From contig CM046345.1 of the NCBI GenBank assembly GCA_025403435.1, positions 18,966,809-19,030,808 on the forward strand: a stretch of 64,000 nucleotides of DNA, in the 5' to 3' direction. Of the stretch, positions 48,500 through 59,830 are shown piece by piece. Under the pieces are notes generated by a model, which did not search any database, was not told the DNA's origin, and worked only from the letters and a program-made list of their open reading frames with translations. Both the position numbers and the translations under genes were made by a program. Positions within the stretch are counted from its first letter, which is position 1, and the number at the start of each line of letters is the position of its first letter. This stretch comes from Artocarpus heterophyllus (taxonomy: Eukaryota > Streptophyta > Magnoliopsida > Rosales > Moraceae).

Positions 48500-49150
48500 G
48501 CCCGACCGTTGATAGAAAACTCAAAAGGAATGAATGGAAAGGCAAAATTTTGAATTTAGGTTTGGATTGGGCAACAAAAATGCAGTTTTGGAAGATTTTG
48601 ACAATGATTAGGAACTAAAAAAGCAAGAAAACTTGTTGGAAGCAAGAGAAAATACAATGGGTTGAGAAACAACTAAAAAAAATGAAGGAAATGAGGTGAA
48701 AACCTCTTTTAAAATGTGTCTCAGGTTGGGTTTAGTATGGACCTGCTCGATAGTTCAAACGACCAGACTAAACCTACCTCGGTCGACCGAGTGTGTTGAA
48801 TAAGCAGCCCCTCGTGCTGCAGAAGTGTGGCAGAAAAATTTCAATTTTAAATAGTTTTAAAACAATTGAAATAATTTAAAGATAGCTTGAAACATTTATA
48901 AAAACAATCATACAAAATATACATGATAAATGAAAACAATTTGAACAAATCATTAAATAAATGAATAAAAATAACACATCATACACTTCTGGAATAATCA
49001 TAGAAAGAAACAAGATAAATTTAAATGCAGTTGCAAATTAATAATCACAATTAAAACCATCTGCAACGTTAAACGAAAACAAGTGTGCATGTGATGAAAA
49101 TTCTCAAACCTTTAAAATAAGGTCTGAAGCATCTAGAATGCCAAGTCCTC
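48500..49150 (-). other. Non-coding interval of element F with a palindrome
   Basis: Between RNase H and the extra ORF. It contains the perfect 14-bp palindrome CTCGGTCGACCGAG (48778-48791) and related half-sites (CTGCTCGATAG, ACGACCAGAC). No other structure is seen. Confidence 0.6.
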
Positions 49151-49159
49151 ATCTAAGAC

Positions 49160-49640
49160 ATGAAAAACGATCTAATGTAAGAGGCTTAGTACAAATGTCT
49201 ATAAGTTATTCATTAGTGCTAATGAATTCAAGTAATATCACCCTGATGAACATAATCACACAAGAAATAATGTCTAATTTCTATATGCTTAATATGTGAG
49301 TACAAAACTAGATTCTTGGATAAGTTGATAGCACTTATTTTATCACATGTAATTGGGACATGCTTATAATACATCCTAAGTTCATAAGTGTTTGTTTCAT
49401 CCAAAGGATTTGTACATAACAACTAGCCGCCAAAATGTATTTGGCTTTTGTGGTTGATAGAGCAACCAAATTTTGTTTCTTGCTAAACCAATAGACTAGT
49501 GAGAAACCTAGGAGATGGCATGTTCCACTTGTACTTTTTCGATGATTGTGCAACTGGCCCAATCGGCATCGGAATAACTTAATAAATCTATTTATGTGCC
49601 TTTGGAATGCCATAATTCTAAGCTCTTAATCCCACTTAGA
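49160..49640 (-). pseudogene. copia RNase H, element F
   Basis: Minus-strand frame 49335-49613: RKSTSGTCHLLGFSLVYW, then FSKKQNLVALSTTKAKYIL, with Lys in place of the usual catalytic Glu of STTEAEY. The C-terminal part (KHIEIRHYFLCDYVHQGDI, 49228-49422) is in another frame. The usual function is to remove template RNA. The Glu-to-Lys change alone should inactivate it. Confidence 0.85.
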
Positions 49641-49679
49641 TATTTAAAGATACGCTTATTTGTACTAAGATGTGCTTCC

Positions 49680-50600
49680 TTAGGATTTGCTTAGAAACAT
49701 GTACAAGACCAACACTAAACATAATATCTAATCTACTTGTAGTTAAATAAAGTAAAGAACTGATCTTGCCTCAATATTTTGTAATGTCTATTGCCTTACC
49801 ATTTTTGTCCTTGCCTAATTTGATTTATGTGCTCATAGGAGTTGGCATTGGCTTTAGTTTTTCTATTTCAAATCTTTTAAAAAGATCTCTTACATATTTT
49901 GCTTGGTTAATAAAGATTTCATCTTTGGTTTGTTTGATTTGTATTCTAAGGAAGAACTTCAATTCTCCTATCATGCTCATTTTAAATTCACTATACATAC
50001 ACTTAGAAAACTCTTCACATAAGGAAACATTAGTAGCACCAAAAATAATGTCATCAACATAAATTTGAATAATAATCAAATCATCACCTTTTGGTTTTTT
50101 AAAAAAGAGTAGTATCCCTTTTCCCATTAAAAATCTTTTTTCAATCAAAAATTGCTTAATCTATCAGATCAAACTCTAGGAGCTTGTTTTAAACATTATA
50201 AGCCTTTTTCAATTTAAAATATGGTCAGGATACTTATGATCTTGAAAGCCGGGTGGTTGTTCAACACAAAGTTCTTCTAAAATGTATCCATTTAAGAATA
50301 CATTTTTAACATCCATTTGATAAACATTGACTCTTTGTGGCAAACAAAAGCAAGTAACCTTCTAATAGATTCTAGACAAGCAACCAGTGCAAAGGTTTCT
50401 TCATAATCGATACCTTCTTCTTGATTGAAATCTTGGGCCGCTAGTCTAGCATTGTTTTGTATACCTTACTCATCCTTTTTTATCTCTAAACACCCATTTG
50501 GTACCAATTATGGACTAAGAAGAGGCCTAGGAACAAGTTCTCATACATCATTTCTTTCAAATTGATTTAGCTCTTCTTGCATTGCTAAAATCTAAAATTC
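49680..50600 (-). pseudogene. copia reverse transcriptase, element F
   Basis: The best preserved piece, 49825-50148, includes the catalytic box IIQIYVDDIIFGATN and the following EEFSKCMYSEFKMSMIGEL, typical of the Sirevirus lineage. The N-terminal RT motifs run to about 50600 in other frames. Stops are present, so it is not functional as it stands. Confidence 0.87.
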
Positions 50601-50869
50601 ATCATTTTCGGCACCTTTAAAACATTTTGGTTCAATTTGAGAAAGAAAAGCTAAATTGTTGCAAATATTTTTAAATGGTGATCTAGTCCTCACTCCATGA
50701 GTTGGACTATCATGAGTGATAATATCGGTCTTAGGGTGATAAGGATGGTACCTCTAATCTTTTGGCAAAGGTTGTAAAGTGGGCTTGTCTCTTGAATGCT
50801 CTATTTGATATTGATCTTGTTGTGATAATTGAATTTGTTGGGAGATGATCTTTTGTGGAGAGTTTGGAC

Positions 50870-51770
50870 CTTCTTAAATCTCTTTTCCTTTATCTTTGAT
50901 TTCTAGATTCTTCATTTGATGTTCTAAACCTAAATCATCATCATCTTCTACTTTCTCAACGAAAATGTTAGTTTCATCAAATACAACATGCATTGATTCT
51001 TTGCAACTAGAGTTCTTTTATTGAACACTCTATAAGCTTTGCTAATAGTATAAAAACCAAGAAAGATACCAACATCGGATTTTGCATCAAATTTTTCCAA
51101 AATGTTTTTGGTGTTTAAAATAAAACATTTGCTTCCAAAGACTTCAAAATAGCCGATATTGGTTTTCTATCTTTCCAATGCTCATAAGGAGTTTTATTTA
51201 TTTTAGGTCTAATAAGAACTCTATTAACAATACAGCATGCAGTACTAATGGCTTCAACCTAAAAATATTTTAGTAAACTATTTTCATTAAGCATAGTCCT
51301 AGCCATTTCTTATAAAACTCTATTTTTTCGTTCAACCATACCATTTTGTTGAGGGGTTCTTGTTGCCAAAAAGTTATGTTCATAGCCTTCTTCATTACAA
51401 AATAATTCAAATACATCACTATCGAACTCATCACCATGGTTACTTCTAATCGAAGTAATCATGTAGCCTTGTTCATTTTGAATTCTTTTGCAAAAATATG
51501 AAAATGTTTTCAAAGCATCATATTTATTTGCCAAAAACATAACCTAAGTAAATCTTGAAAATTATCAATGATGACAAAGGCATAATATTTACCACCTAGA
51601 CTTGTAGTCCTAGAACAACCAAATAAATCCATAAGCAAGAGTTGTAAAGGTCTAGTGATAGGAATTTCAAAAAATAGTTTTGAAAGAAGTTTTTATTTGT
51701 TTTTTGAATCGACATGCTTCACATACTTTGTATTTTTCAAATTTTGAGTTTTGGCCAACCACAAACAAGT
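50870..51770 (-). pseudogene. copia integrase, element F
   Basis: The minus-strand frame 51310-51540 holds the second half of the rve core: RSNHGDEFDSDVFELFC (second catalytic Asp region) and ATRTPQQNGMVERKNRVL with the catalytic Glu. The N-terminal core and C-terminal segments are frameshifted. Integrase joins element cDNA to chromosomal DNA. Confidence 0.87.
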
Positions 51771-51779
51771 TCTTTTCTA

Positions 51780-52460
51780 GAGATTTTTTAAAGTAAATGC
51801 ATGCTAGCAGGTCCAAGTCTTCTATTCCAAAACCATGTTTCATCGTTTAAAACCAAAAGACATTGGTTTTTGTTTGAATAGTTTACAACAACAATTGTAT
51901 AAGCATTTTCATTTTCGTCACCAATGAACACAACCTCACCATTACAAACATTCTCAATCACACGTCTGGAAGATTCAAAAGTAACCTTATATCCCTTATC
52001 ATACAATTAACTAATACTAAGTAAATTATGCTCTAAATTATCAACTAGAAAAACATTTTCTATAAGAGGAGAAGAACCATTATTTATATCACCTATACCA
52101 AGAACATTGCCTTTTGCGTTGTTGCCAAAAGTGACATGTCCTCCATCCTTCTTTATGAAGATAAAGAATAGTGAAAGGTCCCCCCATCATGTGTTTTGAA
52201 CATCCATTATCTAGGAACCACTTTATTTTCTCTATCTTCAATACCTACAAAAACAATTTTAATTCTTGACTTTTGATACCCACATAACTTTGGGTCCATT
52301 GGTGTTAGTTTTTGTAGTTTTGGGAACCCATCTTTGTTTAGCTCTAAAATATGTGCTTTTTCTAAAATAGCAATAAGATGTGGTGTGTCCATCTTAATTA
52401 AAATGAGTGCATATATATTTCAAGTCTTGAGAACTAGTTGCTGCTTTAACAAAATAATTT
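51780..52460 (-). pseudogene. copia protease and GAG-pre-integrase, element F
   Basis: At 51788-52006 a segment with ENAYTIVVVNYSN ends in ETWFWNRRLGPASMHLL, the pre-integrase motif (WLWHRRLGHAS) with the first zinc-binding His replaced by Asn and the second (GHAS) by Pro. The protease part lies upstream in broken frames (52010-52200) and ends near CSKHMMGGPFTI. Confidence 0.78.
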
Positions 52461-53860
52461 TTGAAACACCTTTAATCAATGTCTGGTTTATATCCTAAAC
52501 CACCCTTGTTAAAACCACATTTTTGTTCACCAAGCATTATTTCAAATTTTTTCTTTCTATTGGTGAATTTTAAAATAGTTTTAGTTAAGTCATCAACTTT
52601 CTCCTTTAAAGATGCATTCCCAATAACTAAAGCATCACTCTTAGATTTTTCATTTTTAAAAACATCGATTTCTTCTAAGAGCGTTGCTACTTTCTTTTTA
52701 AGCATAGAATTTTTAAGAGCTAATTTCTCATAGTCATCATGCAATTTATCAAAAACTTTAGACAATTCTACGACATCTATATCCTCGCATTCATCATCAA
52801 AAAAGTTAGGAGTACTTACCTCATTGTCATCGATTGCCATGAAGCACATGTTGACTACTTCCCTCAGCTCATCGTCATCGAAGTCTTTGGATTCAAGCTC
52901 ATCCCAAGTAGCTTAAAAAGCTTTATTGAGTTCTTTCTTCTTTATATTTTTCTTCTTTGCTTCCCTTTTAAGAGGACAATCCAGTCTTATATGATCGAGT
53001 TCCTTACAATCATAGCTTATAACCTCATCGTTCTTTGATTTCTTACCTTGATCTTCTCTTCTTCTAGATCCTTTGTTTCGGTTGACTTTTTGACAGAATT
53101 TCTTGTAGTTCTTTGCAAACATAGCCATTTCTTCAAACTCCTCTGGAATCAGGCATCTTCATCTTCTTCGTTATCTTCGTCTTCAAGTAAAGAAGATTTC
53201 AATGCTATACCATTCTTCTTTTTATCTTCGTCTTCTACTTGATTTTGCCGTTTTGTTATTTCATGAGTCATAAGAGAACCGACCAACTCATCTAAAGGTA
53301 GGGTTGATACGTCCTTACCTTCTTCTAGAATGGTTCTCTTGACGTACCATGAGCTTGGTAAGGATCTTACAACTTTTCTAACTAATTCACTTTGTGTAAA
53401 GGCCCTACCAAGAGAATTCAAACCATTAACTATATCTGTAATTTAGTATACATTTTACTAGTAGTTTCATGGTCTTTCATTTTGAACACTCATAATCATG
53501 CAAAAGATAATTAATTTTAGTTTCTATAACTTGCTTAGTGCCTTCGTATAAAAAATGTAACATGTGTCAAATTTCTTGTGCAAATGTTGAGAAGTGATTC
53601 TATTAAATTTATTCTTATCTAAAGCACAGTACAAAATGTTTAACGCTCTAGCATTCAATGACAATTTCATAGTCATTCCATTTTCAACCAAATCCTAAAG
53701 ATCATAGTCAACGGATTGTAAGTAAATTGTCATTCTAGTTTTCCAATTAATATAATTGGTTCCATTTAAAAAGGGAGGTCTATTGGTAGAGCGACCTTTT
53801 GAGTTTTAAAAACTTTGAGTAGCCATGCTTATGATTGTGAGATCTTTTTTCAAAAATAAG
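52461..53860 (-). pseudogene. copia gag, element F
   Basis: Pieces in order: LGRAFTQSELVRKVVRSLPS with LDELVGSLMTHEI (53149-53421), a basic segment with a zinc knuckle SYDCKELDHIRLDC in which the first Cys is Ser (52913-53128), and a coiled-coil-like piece (52472-52849, LKNSMLKKKVATLLEEID). This domain order is that of Sirevirus gag. Several frameshifts. Gag forms the particle and binds RNA. Confidence 0.85.
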
Positions 53861-53870
53861 TTCGAGCTTC

Positions 53871-53886
53871 CCGCACTGCTACCAAA
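53871..53886 (-). other. Primer binding site of element F
   Basis: Minus strand TTTGGTAGCAGTGCGGG lies directly inside the 5' LTR, a TGGTA-type site expected for a tRNA-Met primer. It differs from the TGGTATCAGAGC site used by elements C and E. Confidence 0.65.
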
Positions 53887-55165
53887 TGTTAGGGCAAGAA
53901 TAGCTACCCAAAATAGGGTGAATTGGGTTTTTAAAACTTTTTGCAATTATCGAACATTTCTAGATTAAACACTAAACAATAAACACACAAATAGAAATTT
54001 ATCAAATATAAATGGACAAAATAAAAGGTAAGGGAAAAGAGATAAAACCCCTATTTATAGTGGTTTGGCAAAAATGCCTACATCCACTATCACCAAGCAA
54101 AACCTTCACTCGCTTCTTCCACTATTTTGACCTTCTTTTCGACATGTTCACTCTAAGTACAAATCGGTGACTTGTCTACCCGAGGCTCACTATGACCTCT
54201 TATGATTTGTCAATTTTATAGAGATTGGCTAACCAAAATAACCCTGAATTTGACTAAGTCTTTGGAAACTTAATTCACTCAGTTTACAAGGATTTGAAAT
54301 TTTAAGCTCACTTCTCACAACTTCTAGAAAGGCTTAGAATACAATATGAAGTACACTAGGAGATGTTAAGCACATAAAGAGAATTTTTAACAAGTTTGGC
54401 TCAAGAATGTTTGGAAGCTTGTTGAACACTTAGAGATTGATACAACAATGATTCTAAGTGTTCTTAGACATCAAATAACTCAAAAATAAGGCTATTTATA
54501 GGTTAGAACTCAAAACTAGTCATTTATAGCCGTTTGAGGCACATTTGCACCTAGCTGTTAGACAGCTAGAAAACTAGCTATTAGACAGCTTGATCAACCG
54601 TTACAAACGTAGCTCGATCGATTGAGTTGCTGTTCAAACCAACTCATTCTGGGCTGGTCTAGTCGATGAGGGTTGTCAATAAGCCTAACGCCATCTTCTT
54701 TAATTCAAAAATTATGATTTAAACAATTTATTTTAAAGATCAATTTTAAGTTTTGAAATTTGATTCTATCATATAGAACAAATTTAGATTGATATTTCAA
54801 GACTTCAAACATATTTGAAAAATTTTATATCAAGATTAAATACTTTTTAAAACAAGTTTAAAAACTTATAATCGATGTTAAGCCAATTGGACTTGATAAA
54901 AATTATATGCATGCTCTAACATCATACAAGCTTATAAATAAAACTTAGGCCTATCCTTCATGCTTGTTGTTGCCATTTCTTCAATCTTCAAGCTCTCGGT
55001 AAATTGATCCATCTTCTTTAATTTCTTCCATGGCATTGAATTTCTTCGAAGTATCTTGAGATGCTTAAATAATAATACTTGATGGCTCTATACACTCAAG
55101 ATAAATTACTAGTATTTAAGCAATTAATTATTTGTTGTCATCAAAACAAAAATAAATAATGCATT
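53887..55165 (-). repeat. 5' LTR of element F, terminal ~19 bp missing
   Basis: Starts TGTTAGGGCAAGAATAGC on the plus strand and matches the other LTR to AATAATGCATT (55164). The final TGATACTTTGGGGCTAACA is absent and minisatellite follows, so no target duplication can be read. It contains the palindromic half-cluster at 54590-54670. Confidence 0.85.
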
Positions 55166-55400
55166 AGACCGATGTGCTGACGCCTATGCTGAGATCAGAT
55201 CAACAGGCATAGACCAACACCAAGATTGGACCAACGGGTTGGAACCCATGCTGTGTGATCGAAATGACGAGCCATGACCCACGCTACAATAGGATCAACG
55301 GGTCAAAACTTGCATCGAGATATAACAGACAATCCCAGCCTAACCCCGACACTGATCCCAAATAGTTGGCCTGACCCTAATAGCGATCCTAGTGTAATTT
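55166..55400 (+). repeat. 31-bp minisatellite, right part
   Basis: Units of 31-32 bp: ATCAGATCAACAGGCATAGA + CCAACACCAAG, ATTGGACCAACGGGTTGGAA + CCCATGCTGTG, TGATCGAAATGACGAGCCAT + GACCCACGCTAC, AATAGGATCAACGGGTCAAA + ACTTGCATCGAG. They become degenerate towards 55400. In phase with the left part, as expected if element F interrupted a single array. Confidence 0.82.
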
Positions 55401-55559
55401 TCATGACAATTGACAATTAAACTTTATTTTAACAAGAGAAGAAAAATGTTTTCTGAGAAACCATCCAAACGTTTTTTTAACTGTATTTTAAAACAATGCC
55501 AAATATTTTTGTTTTATGAAAGCAATAAATAAATAATTTTAAAAACTTGGGTTTTGAAA

Positions 55560-56365
55560 CAAAAAACAGTCGATTCTGAGTATGTTCTTAGGAGGTCCTT
55601 TTGAGGCGTTTGGTCTCCCTATTTTTAGAAAATGTTCTAAGTCAGACCTGGAAATTTTCTGCATGCTTGTTTAGGGCCTTTGGACAAATAGAAACAAGTT
55701 TGTTTTTAAAAACCGACGCATGAAGGCGGGTGAAGTTGTTTCTTGGGCTAGATGGGTGTTGGGAGATTATATTCGACATAATGGGATTGATCAAAAATCC
55801 GTGAAGGGTGCTAGGGTTCCAAAACAATCTTGGCAACCTCCTCCGGTGGATTCAATTATAGTGAATGTTGATGCTTAGGTGAAAGAGTCTCTCGACCATG
55901 TAGGAATCAAGGTAGTGATCCGAGACACGCCAAGGTTGTCATCTGTGCATTGGCTCAGAAAATTTTGGAGCAGTTTCCCCAACTACAACTGAGAGGCTTG
56001 TAGTCCATGAATATGCCTCTTTTGTTTCACATTGTGGTTATAAGGATTGAATCGTTGAAACTAAGGATTTTATCTTTTGAAGGTGGTGCAAGGGTCAATG
56101 CTTACAACTCGTTAGCGCTAGAATCTATTATCTTTGAAGATATTAAGGATTTTATTTCTCAAGATGGATGTAGTAAGTTTGTCACACCCTACGCGGGGGG
56201 AATGATGTGGCCCACGTTTTAGTGCGATATGCTATTTCTAATTCTGTGGGTTTCGTTTGGTTTTATTTTTTACTGTTGTTCATTAGCACTTATATAAGAG
56301 TTGATTCCACTATTGCAGCTGATTGAATGAAATTTCATTTTCCTTCTCAAAACAAAAAAACATGG
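55560..56365 (+). pseudogene. 3' end of a LINE-type element (RNase H domain), decayed
   Basis: The plus strand in shifting frames gives a linker (WTNRNKFV-like near 55685), then SIIVNVDA at about 55853 with the first catalytic Asp. It continues with VIRDTP, the PTTTERLVVHEYASFV block near 55985 and GGNDVAHVLVRYAISNSVGF near 56195. This is the plant RVT_3/RNase H domain found at the C-terminus of L1-type LINEs and related genes. An A-rich tail (CAAAACAAAAAAAC) at 56349-56362 supports a LINE 3' end. Several stops. A decayed host RNase H-like gene is the alternative. Confidence 0.7.
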
Positions 56366-56424
56366 ACAATAGAATAATGCCAAATAGGCACTTATAATTC
56401 CCTTTAAAATAAATTGTTATCTTT

Positions 56425-58608
56425 TGTAACACCCCGAAACTAATTTAGTGATACTAAAATGTAGAATGGTGGATTAGTGTGCCTTAATGAATATTTTAAG
56501 CTTAATTTGATCATTTGATGAAATTTTAGGTTTAAGGTTGTTTTGGTTATTTTAATGATTTCAAATTTGATTTTAATTATTTTAAATGTCATTTTGAAAC
56601 CTTGGGACACAACAAATTGTAAAATGTCCCAAAATATTTAGTTTTACAAAACAAGGGGCGGTACATAATTTTTGCACAGTAAAAACTCCCACATTTCTCT
56701 CTATTTATTCGCTCTCCCCTCCTTCTCTCTTCACTCTCAGCTCTCACTCTCTCTCTCCTCCTCTCTCCCACACTCATCTCTCTCACGGTCTCTCTCTTTC
56801 TCTCCCAAATTCCTTTGAAATTTTGAAACAAAATCCAGATTCAAGCTTCGGGTTAGCAAGTAGGAAGCTCAGGGACGAGATTTGGCAACCAAAAACGTGG
56901 ATTTAAAGCTTCAATTCAAGCTAATTTTGAAATTTCTAAACTTTTTTAAATTTTCAATTTTTCATGCATTTTTGAAATCTAAGTTTGTTTGAGCTTAGAA
57001 AACCCTTGATTCTAGTTAAAGGAACTTAGAACAACTCGAATCTAAGCTTTGTTTGAAGAAAAACAGATTTGATTCAAGATTTTTTATTTTTCTCTATTTT
57101 TGTCTATTTTCAGATTTCTTGAGATCTTGTGTTCAAATCTTGTTTAAATGAGTTTAAATGTGTCCAATTATGTTTTTCTATCACCTATGAATGTTTTCCA
57201 TGCCTGAGATTTGAGAAAAACATGTTAAAATCAAGATTTGGGTTTTGGGAGACTCGAAACCCGTGGCTAATTCTAGGTTTTTCCAGTTCGGTAGGCCGGA
57301 TTCAAAGGATCGACAGGCTGGATTCATCTGTCCGGCAGGCTGAACCTGGAAATTTTTTGGCCGACCGAACTTGCTCTCCCGCAGGCCAAACTATGCAGTT
57401 CAGCCGACAGAACCAAGGCGTCGGACAGGCCGACAGGGCATAGTGAAATTTTGTGATTTTTCACCCGTTTTCACTGTTTTGAACCCCGATTTAAATTCTA
57501 ACTTTATAAAATGATTTTTAAGGTACAAATGACAAACTAGGACATCATGAAGTAGTTTAGTAAGGTAGGATATCTTAAATTTAGATACTGATAGACCTAG
57601 CTTATGTTTAGGGTCGTTCATGGTTTCGTAGAGCTAACGTATAGCGGACAGGATTACAGTGTGGGGCACCAGCACGAGTATTGAGGTAGGACTTCTACCC
57701 TTTTTCTTTGGTAGCCCAGTTTTCAAATGATTTTGTCCTTGAAAAAGGTTTCTATCAAAATGATTTTAACGGTTGATTAAAAAGGAATTATATCGATTAT
57801 TTTATTAACCGTGAAATCAGATGATCTTCACAATGAACTTCATAATGAATGTAAATGAAAGTATCTAGTAAATGAGCTTCCAATAATAATAGAAATAAAT
57901 ATAAGGGCGTGATACCATAACAGAGATCGGATCGTGTAGCATGCGACCTTGGAGGCAGTTCCTGAAACCCAGCTGGGCCACTACGGTGGTGATTTATTTA
58001 TGGTTTGCCTAGGACAGAAAATGATGACCCTTCTGGTCGACCACTAAATGATTTTGGTAAGGAAATTTGAACAGACTCTGTTCATTTACTTGATTTAATA
58101 TATTTTCTAAATGATTTTGAATAATGAATTGTTTTTAAATTATAGTCCTACTGAGCCTTTCGCTCACAGTTTGTTGTTTTAAAATCCCCCCCTAGGGGGA
58201 CATCAACATAGGTTCTGGGAAGATCCCACAGACAGGACTCAAGAGCATTAGGAGGAACTAGAAGATTATTTAAGAATTGTATAACAATCAAGGCATGTAA
58301 CCTTTTATTTTCTTTTTCTTCTACATGGACTGTGGTTGAGATGCAATATTGTCAGTACCATGTGTGTGAACAAGATGTTGGTCGGTAGGACCCGTTCTCG
58401 CGTGTTTTATTTTCTTGCTATTTTCTTACAATTTGTTTAATTATTGTGCTTGTTTAAATACCCTAAATGCTCGTTTCTAAAAAGGTTTTCAGGTTTTCTA
58501 TATTTTCAAAATTTAACTAAATTTTTGATTTCATGTTTTTAACTTAATTCTTCTTTTATTTAATATAATCAAATCGCCACGTCACCTCCCGTACTCAGGG
58601 GCGTGACA
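56425..58608 (+). repeat. 5' LTR of element E
   Basis: 2184 bp, TGTAACACCCCGAAAC...AGGGGCGTGACA. It contains a pyrimidine-rich stretch (about 56695-56800), a motif cluster (57283-57445) and a CTACTGAGCCTTTCGCTCAC block typical of these LTRs (58145). The left target duplication should be TCTTT (56420-56424), but the right one is outside the window. Confidence 0.93.
57283..57445. repeat. Palindromic motif cluster in the element E LTR
   Basis: About eight copies or half copies: AGTTCGGTAGGCCGGA, TCGACAGGCTGGA, CCGGCAGGCTGAACC, GGCCGACCGAAC, CGCAGGCCAAAC, GTTCAGCCGACAG, CGGACAGGCCGACAGG. Same core as in the solo LTR and in the copia leaders. Confidence 0.85.
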
Positions 58609-58611
58609 GAA

Positions 58612-58623
58612 TGGTATCAGAGC
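58612..58623 (+). other. Primer binding site of element E
   Basis: TGGTATCAGAGC, a perfect match to the initiator tRNA-Met type site of plant chromoviruses, three bases from the LTR. Confidence 0.92.
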
Positions 58624-58645
58624 TCAAGGTTATGAACCTTGGAAA

Positions 58646-59830
58646 TTGTGCACACATAAGTATGACAATAAAGTGCCACTGACAGTCCAAATTTTGTTTT
58701 CAGAAGTGAGAGAATGGCACCTAGGTGACGTTCAACAGCTGATGCTGAGTTCGGGAATGATGAGGGCAATGTTTGTTGCATTTCGACAGATGACAGCTAG
58801 GGCCAGGCCAAGGGATGCTGATGCGGGCAATCGACATGCATACGTTAAGGAATTTCGACGTGCTTTTGTTCTAAGTTTCGATGGAAATGGGGATCCACAG
58901 GTGGCAGAATATTGGTTAGACTTGATCAAGAAGCACTTGGATACTCTTGGTGTGCCAGCTGAATATCGCGTAGAATTTGCTACATATAAGCTTAAGGATG
59001 GCGCTAATATTTGGTGGAAACAGGCTAAGCATTTGGAACGCAATGGTAACATTAGTTGGGACAGGTTCGAGGAGCTGTTTTATGATCGATACTTTCCTCA
59101 AGGGTATAGGGATCAGAAAGCAGCTGAATTCTACAAGTTACAACAGGGTGACTTGTCTATTCTAGAGTATGAGGCAAAGTTTAAGGAGCTGGCTAGGTTT
59201 GCTCCAACGGCGATGGCATTGGAGCATGAAAGGTGCATTAAGTTCCAGGATGGGCTCAGGGCTCCTATTCGACGGCAGGTGGTTGCTTTGTGACTCAGGA
59301 GTTTTGGAGAGCTTGTGTCGTCAGCAATATCTGTGGAGAGTGATTATGCACAGTACTGTGAAGATAGAGCAAAGACATCAGGTGGGCCCCAGAGGAGCGG
59401 CAAAAAGAGCACTAGTAGTCGTCTGACTTTAGGTAAGAACAAGTAGGACGACGTGAACAGTGGTAGCAGTAGTTCATCGGATAGCGAGCGCAGCAATCCC
59501 TACAGCTTTCATTGTCATTATTGTCAGCAGCCAGGTCACATCAAGAGGAATTGCCCAATCAGGAGTGCTCGTTTGGGATCTTAGGCCGGTGAGGGAGCTA
59601 GTCGTCAGTCTCAGGCCCAAACTCTACCTCTACCTCAGCAGTTTCCCCAGCTCCAGTTCCCTCAGTTTTCTCCTCAGCAGCCGTAGGATTTCCAGCGTAA
59701 TATTCCTCAATATCGGGCACCGAGTGCAGCTAGCATGCAATCACCTCCACCACAGCAGTTTTAGTCGCCTAATCTGAGATCTAGTAATGCTGGTAGAGGA
59801 AAGGGAAAAGCTCCAGTTCAGGTCCATGCA
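58646..59830 (+). pseudogene. gypsy gag, element E
   Basis: Open from 58646 to 59293 with the retrotransposon gag domain (DPQVAEYWLDLIKKHLDTLG, DRFEELFYDRYFPQGYRDQK, SILEYEAKFKELARFAPTA). A TGA near 59290 and frameshifts interrupt it. A zinc knuckle CHYCQQPGHIKRNC (about 59515-59556) follows, then a Gln/Pro-rich linker with TAG stops at 59684 and 59762 where Gln is likely. The first Met at 58646 is in an odd leader; the real gag start may be at 58739 (MLSSGMMRAM region). Confidence 0.87.

Larger units (their letters stand above)
45534..55165 (-). mobile_element. Sirevirus-type Ty1/copia retrotransposon (element F), decayed
   Basis: Minus-strand element: 5' LTR 53887-55165 (last ~19 bp lost), PBS 53871-53886, gag, protease, integrase, RT, RNase H, an extra ORF, PPT-like tracts and 3' LTR 45534-46789. 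LTRs are about 1.26 kb with TGTTAG...CTAACA ends. Sirevirus affinity comes from the gag sequence (LVRKVVRSLPSSW, LDELVGSLMTHE), the RT motif YVDDIIFGAT, the long RNase H to LTR interval and multiple G-rich PPT-like tracts. Stops and frameshifts break every domain. The target is a 31-bp minisatellite. Confidence 0.88.

Noticed and set aside
46790..49160. Viral envelope gene in the Sirevirus
   Set aside because: The extra ORF shows no signal peptide, coiled-coil fusion region or membrane anchor that I can see. Its motifs resemble a plant domain of unknown function.
55642..55836. 64-codon minus-strand ORF
   Set aside because: It lies antisense to the LINE RNase H region, which has the recognisable motifs on the plus strand.
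56589..56831. 80-codon minus-strand ORF rich in Arg and Glu
   Set aside because: Translation of the antisense of the pyrimidine-rich part of the gypsy LTR; the same arises in the 3' LTR copy.
57283..57445. CRISPR-like array, from regularly spaced short repeats
   Set aside because: Nuclear plant context, degenerate palindromes with variable spacing inside an LTR, no cas genes.
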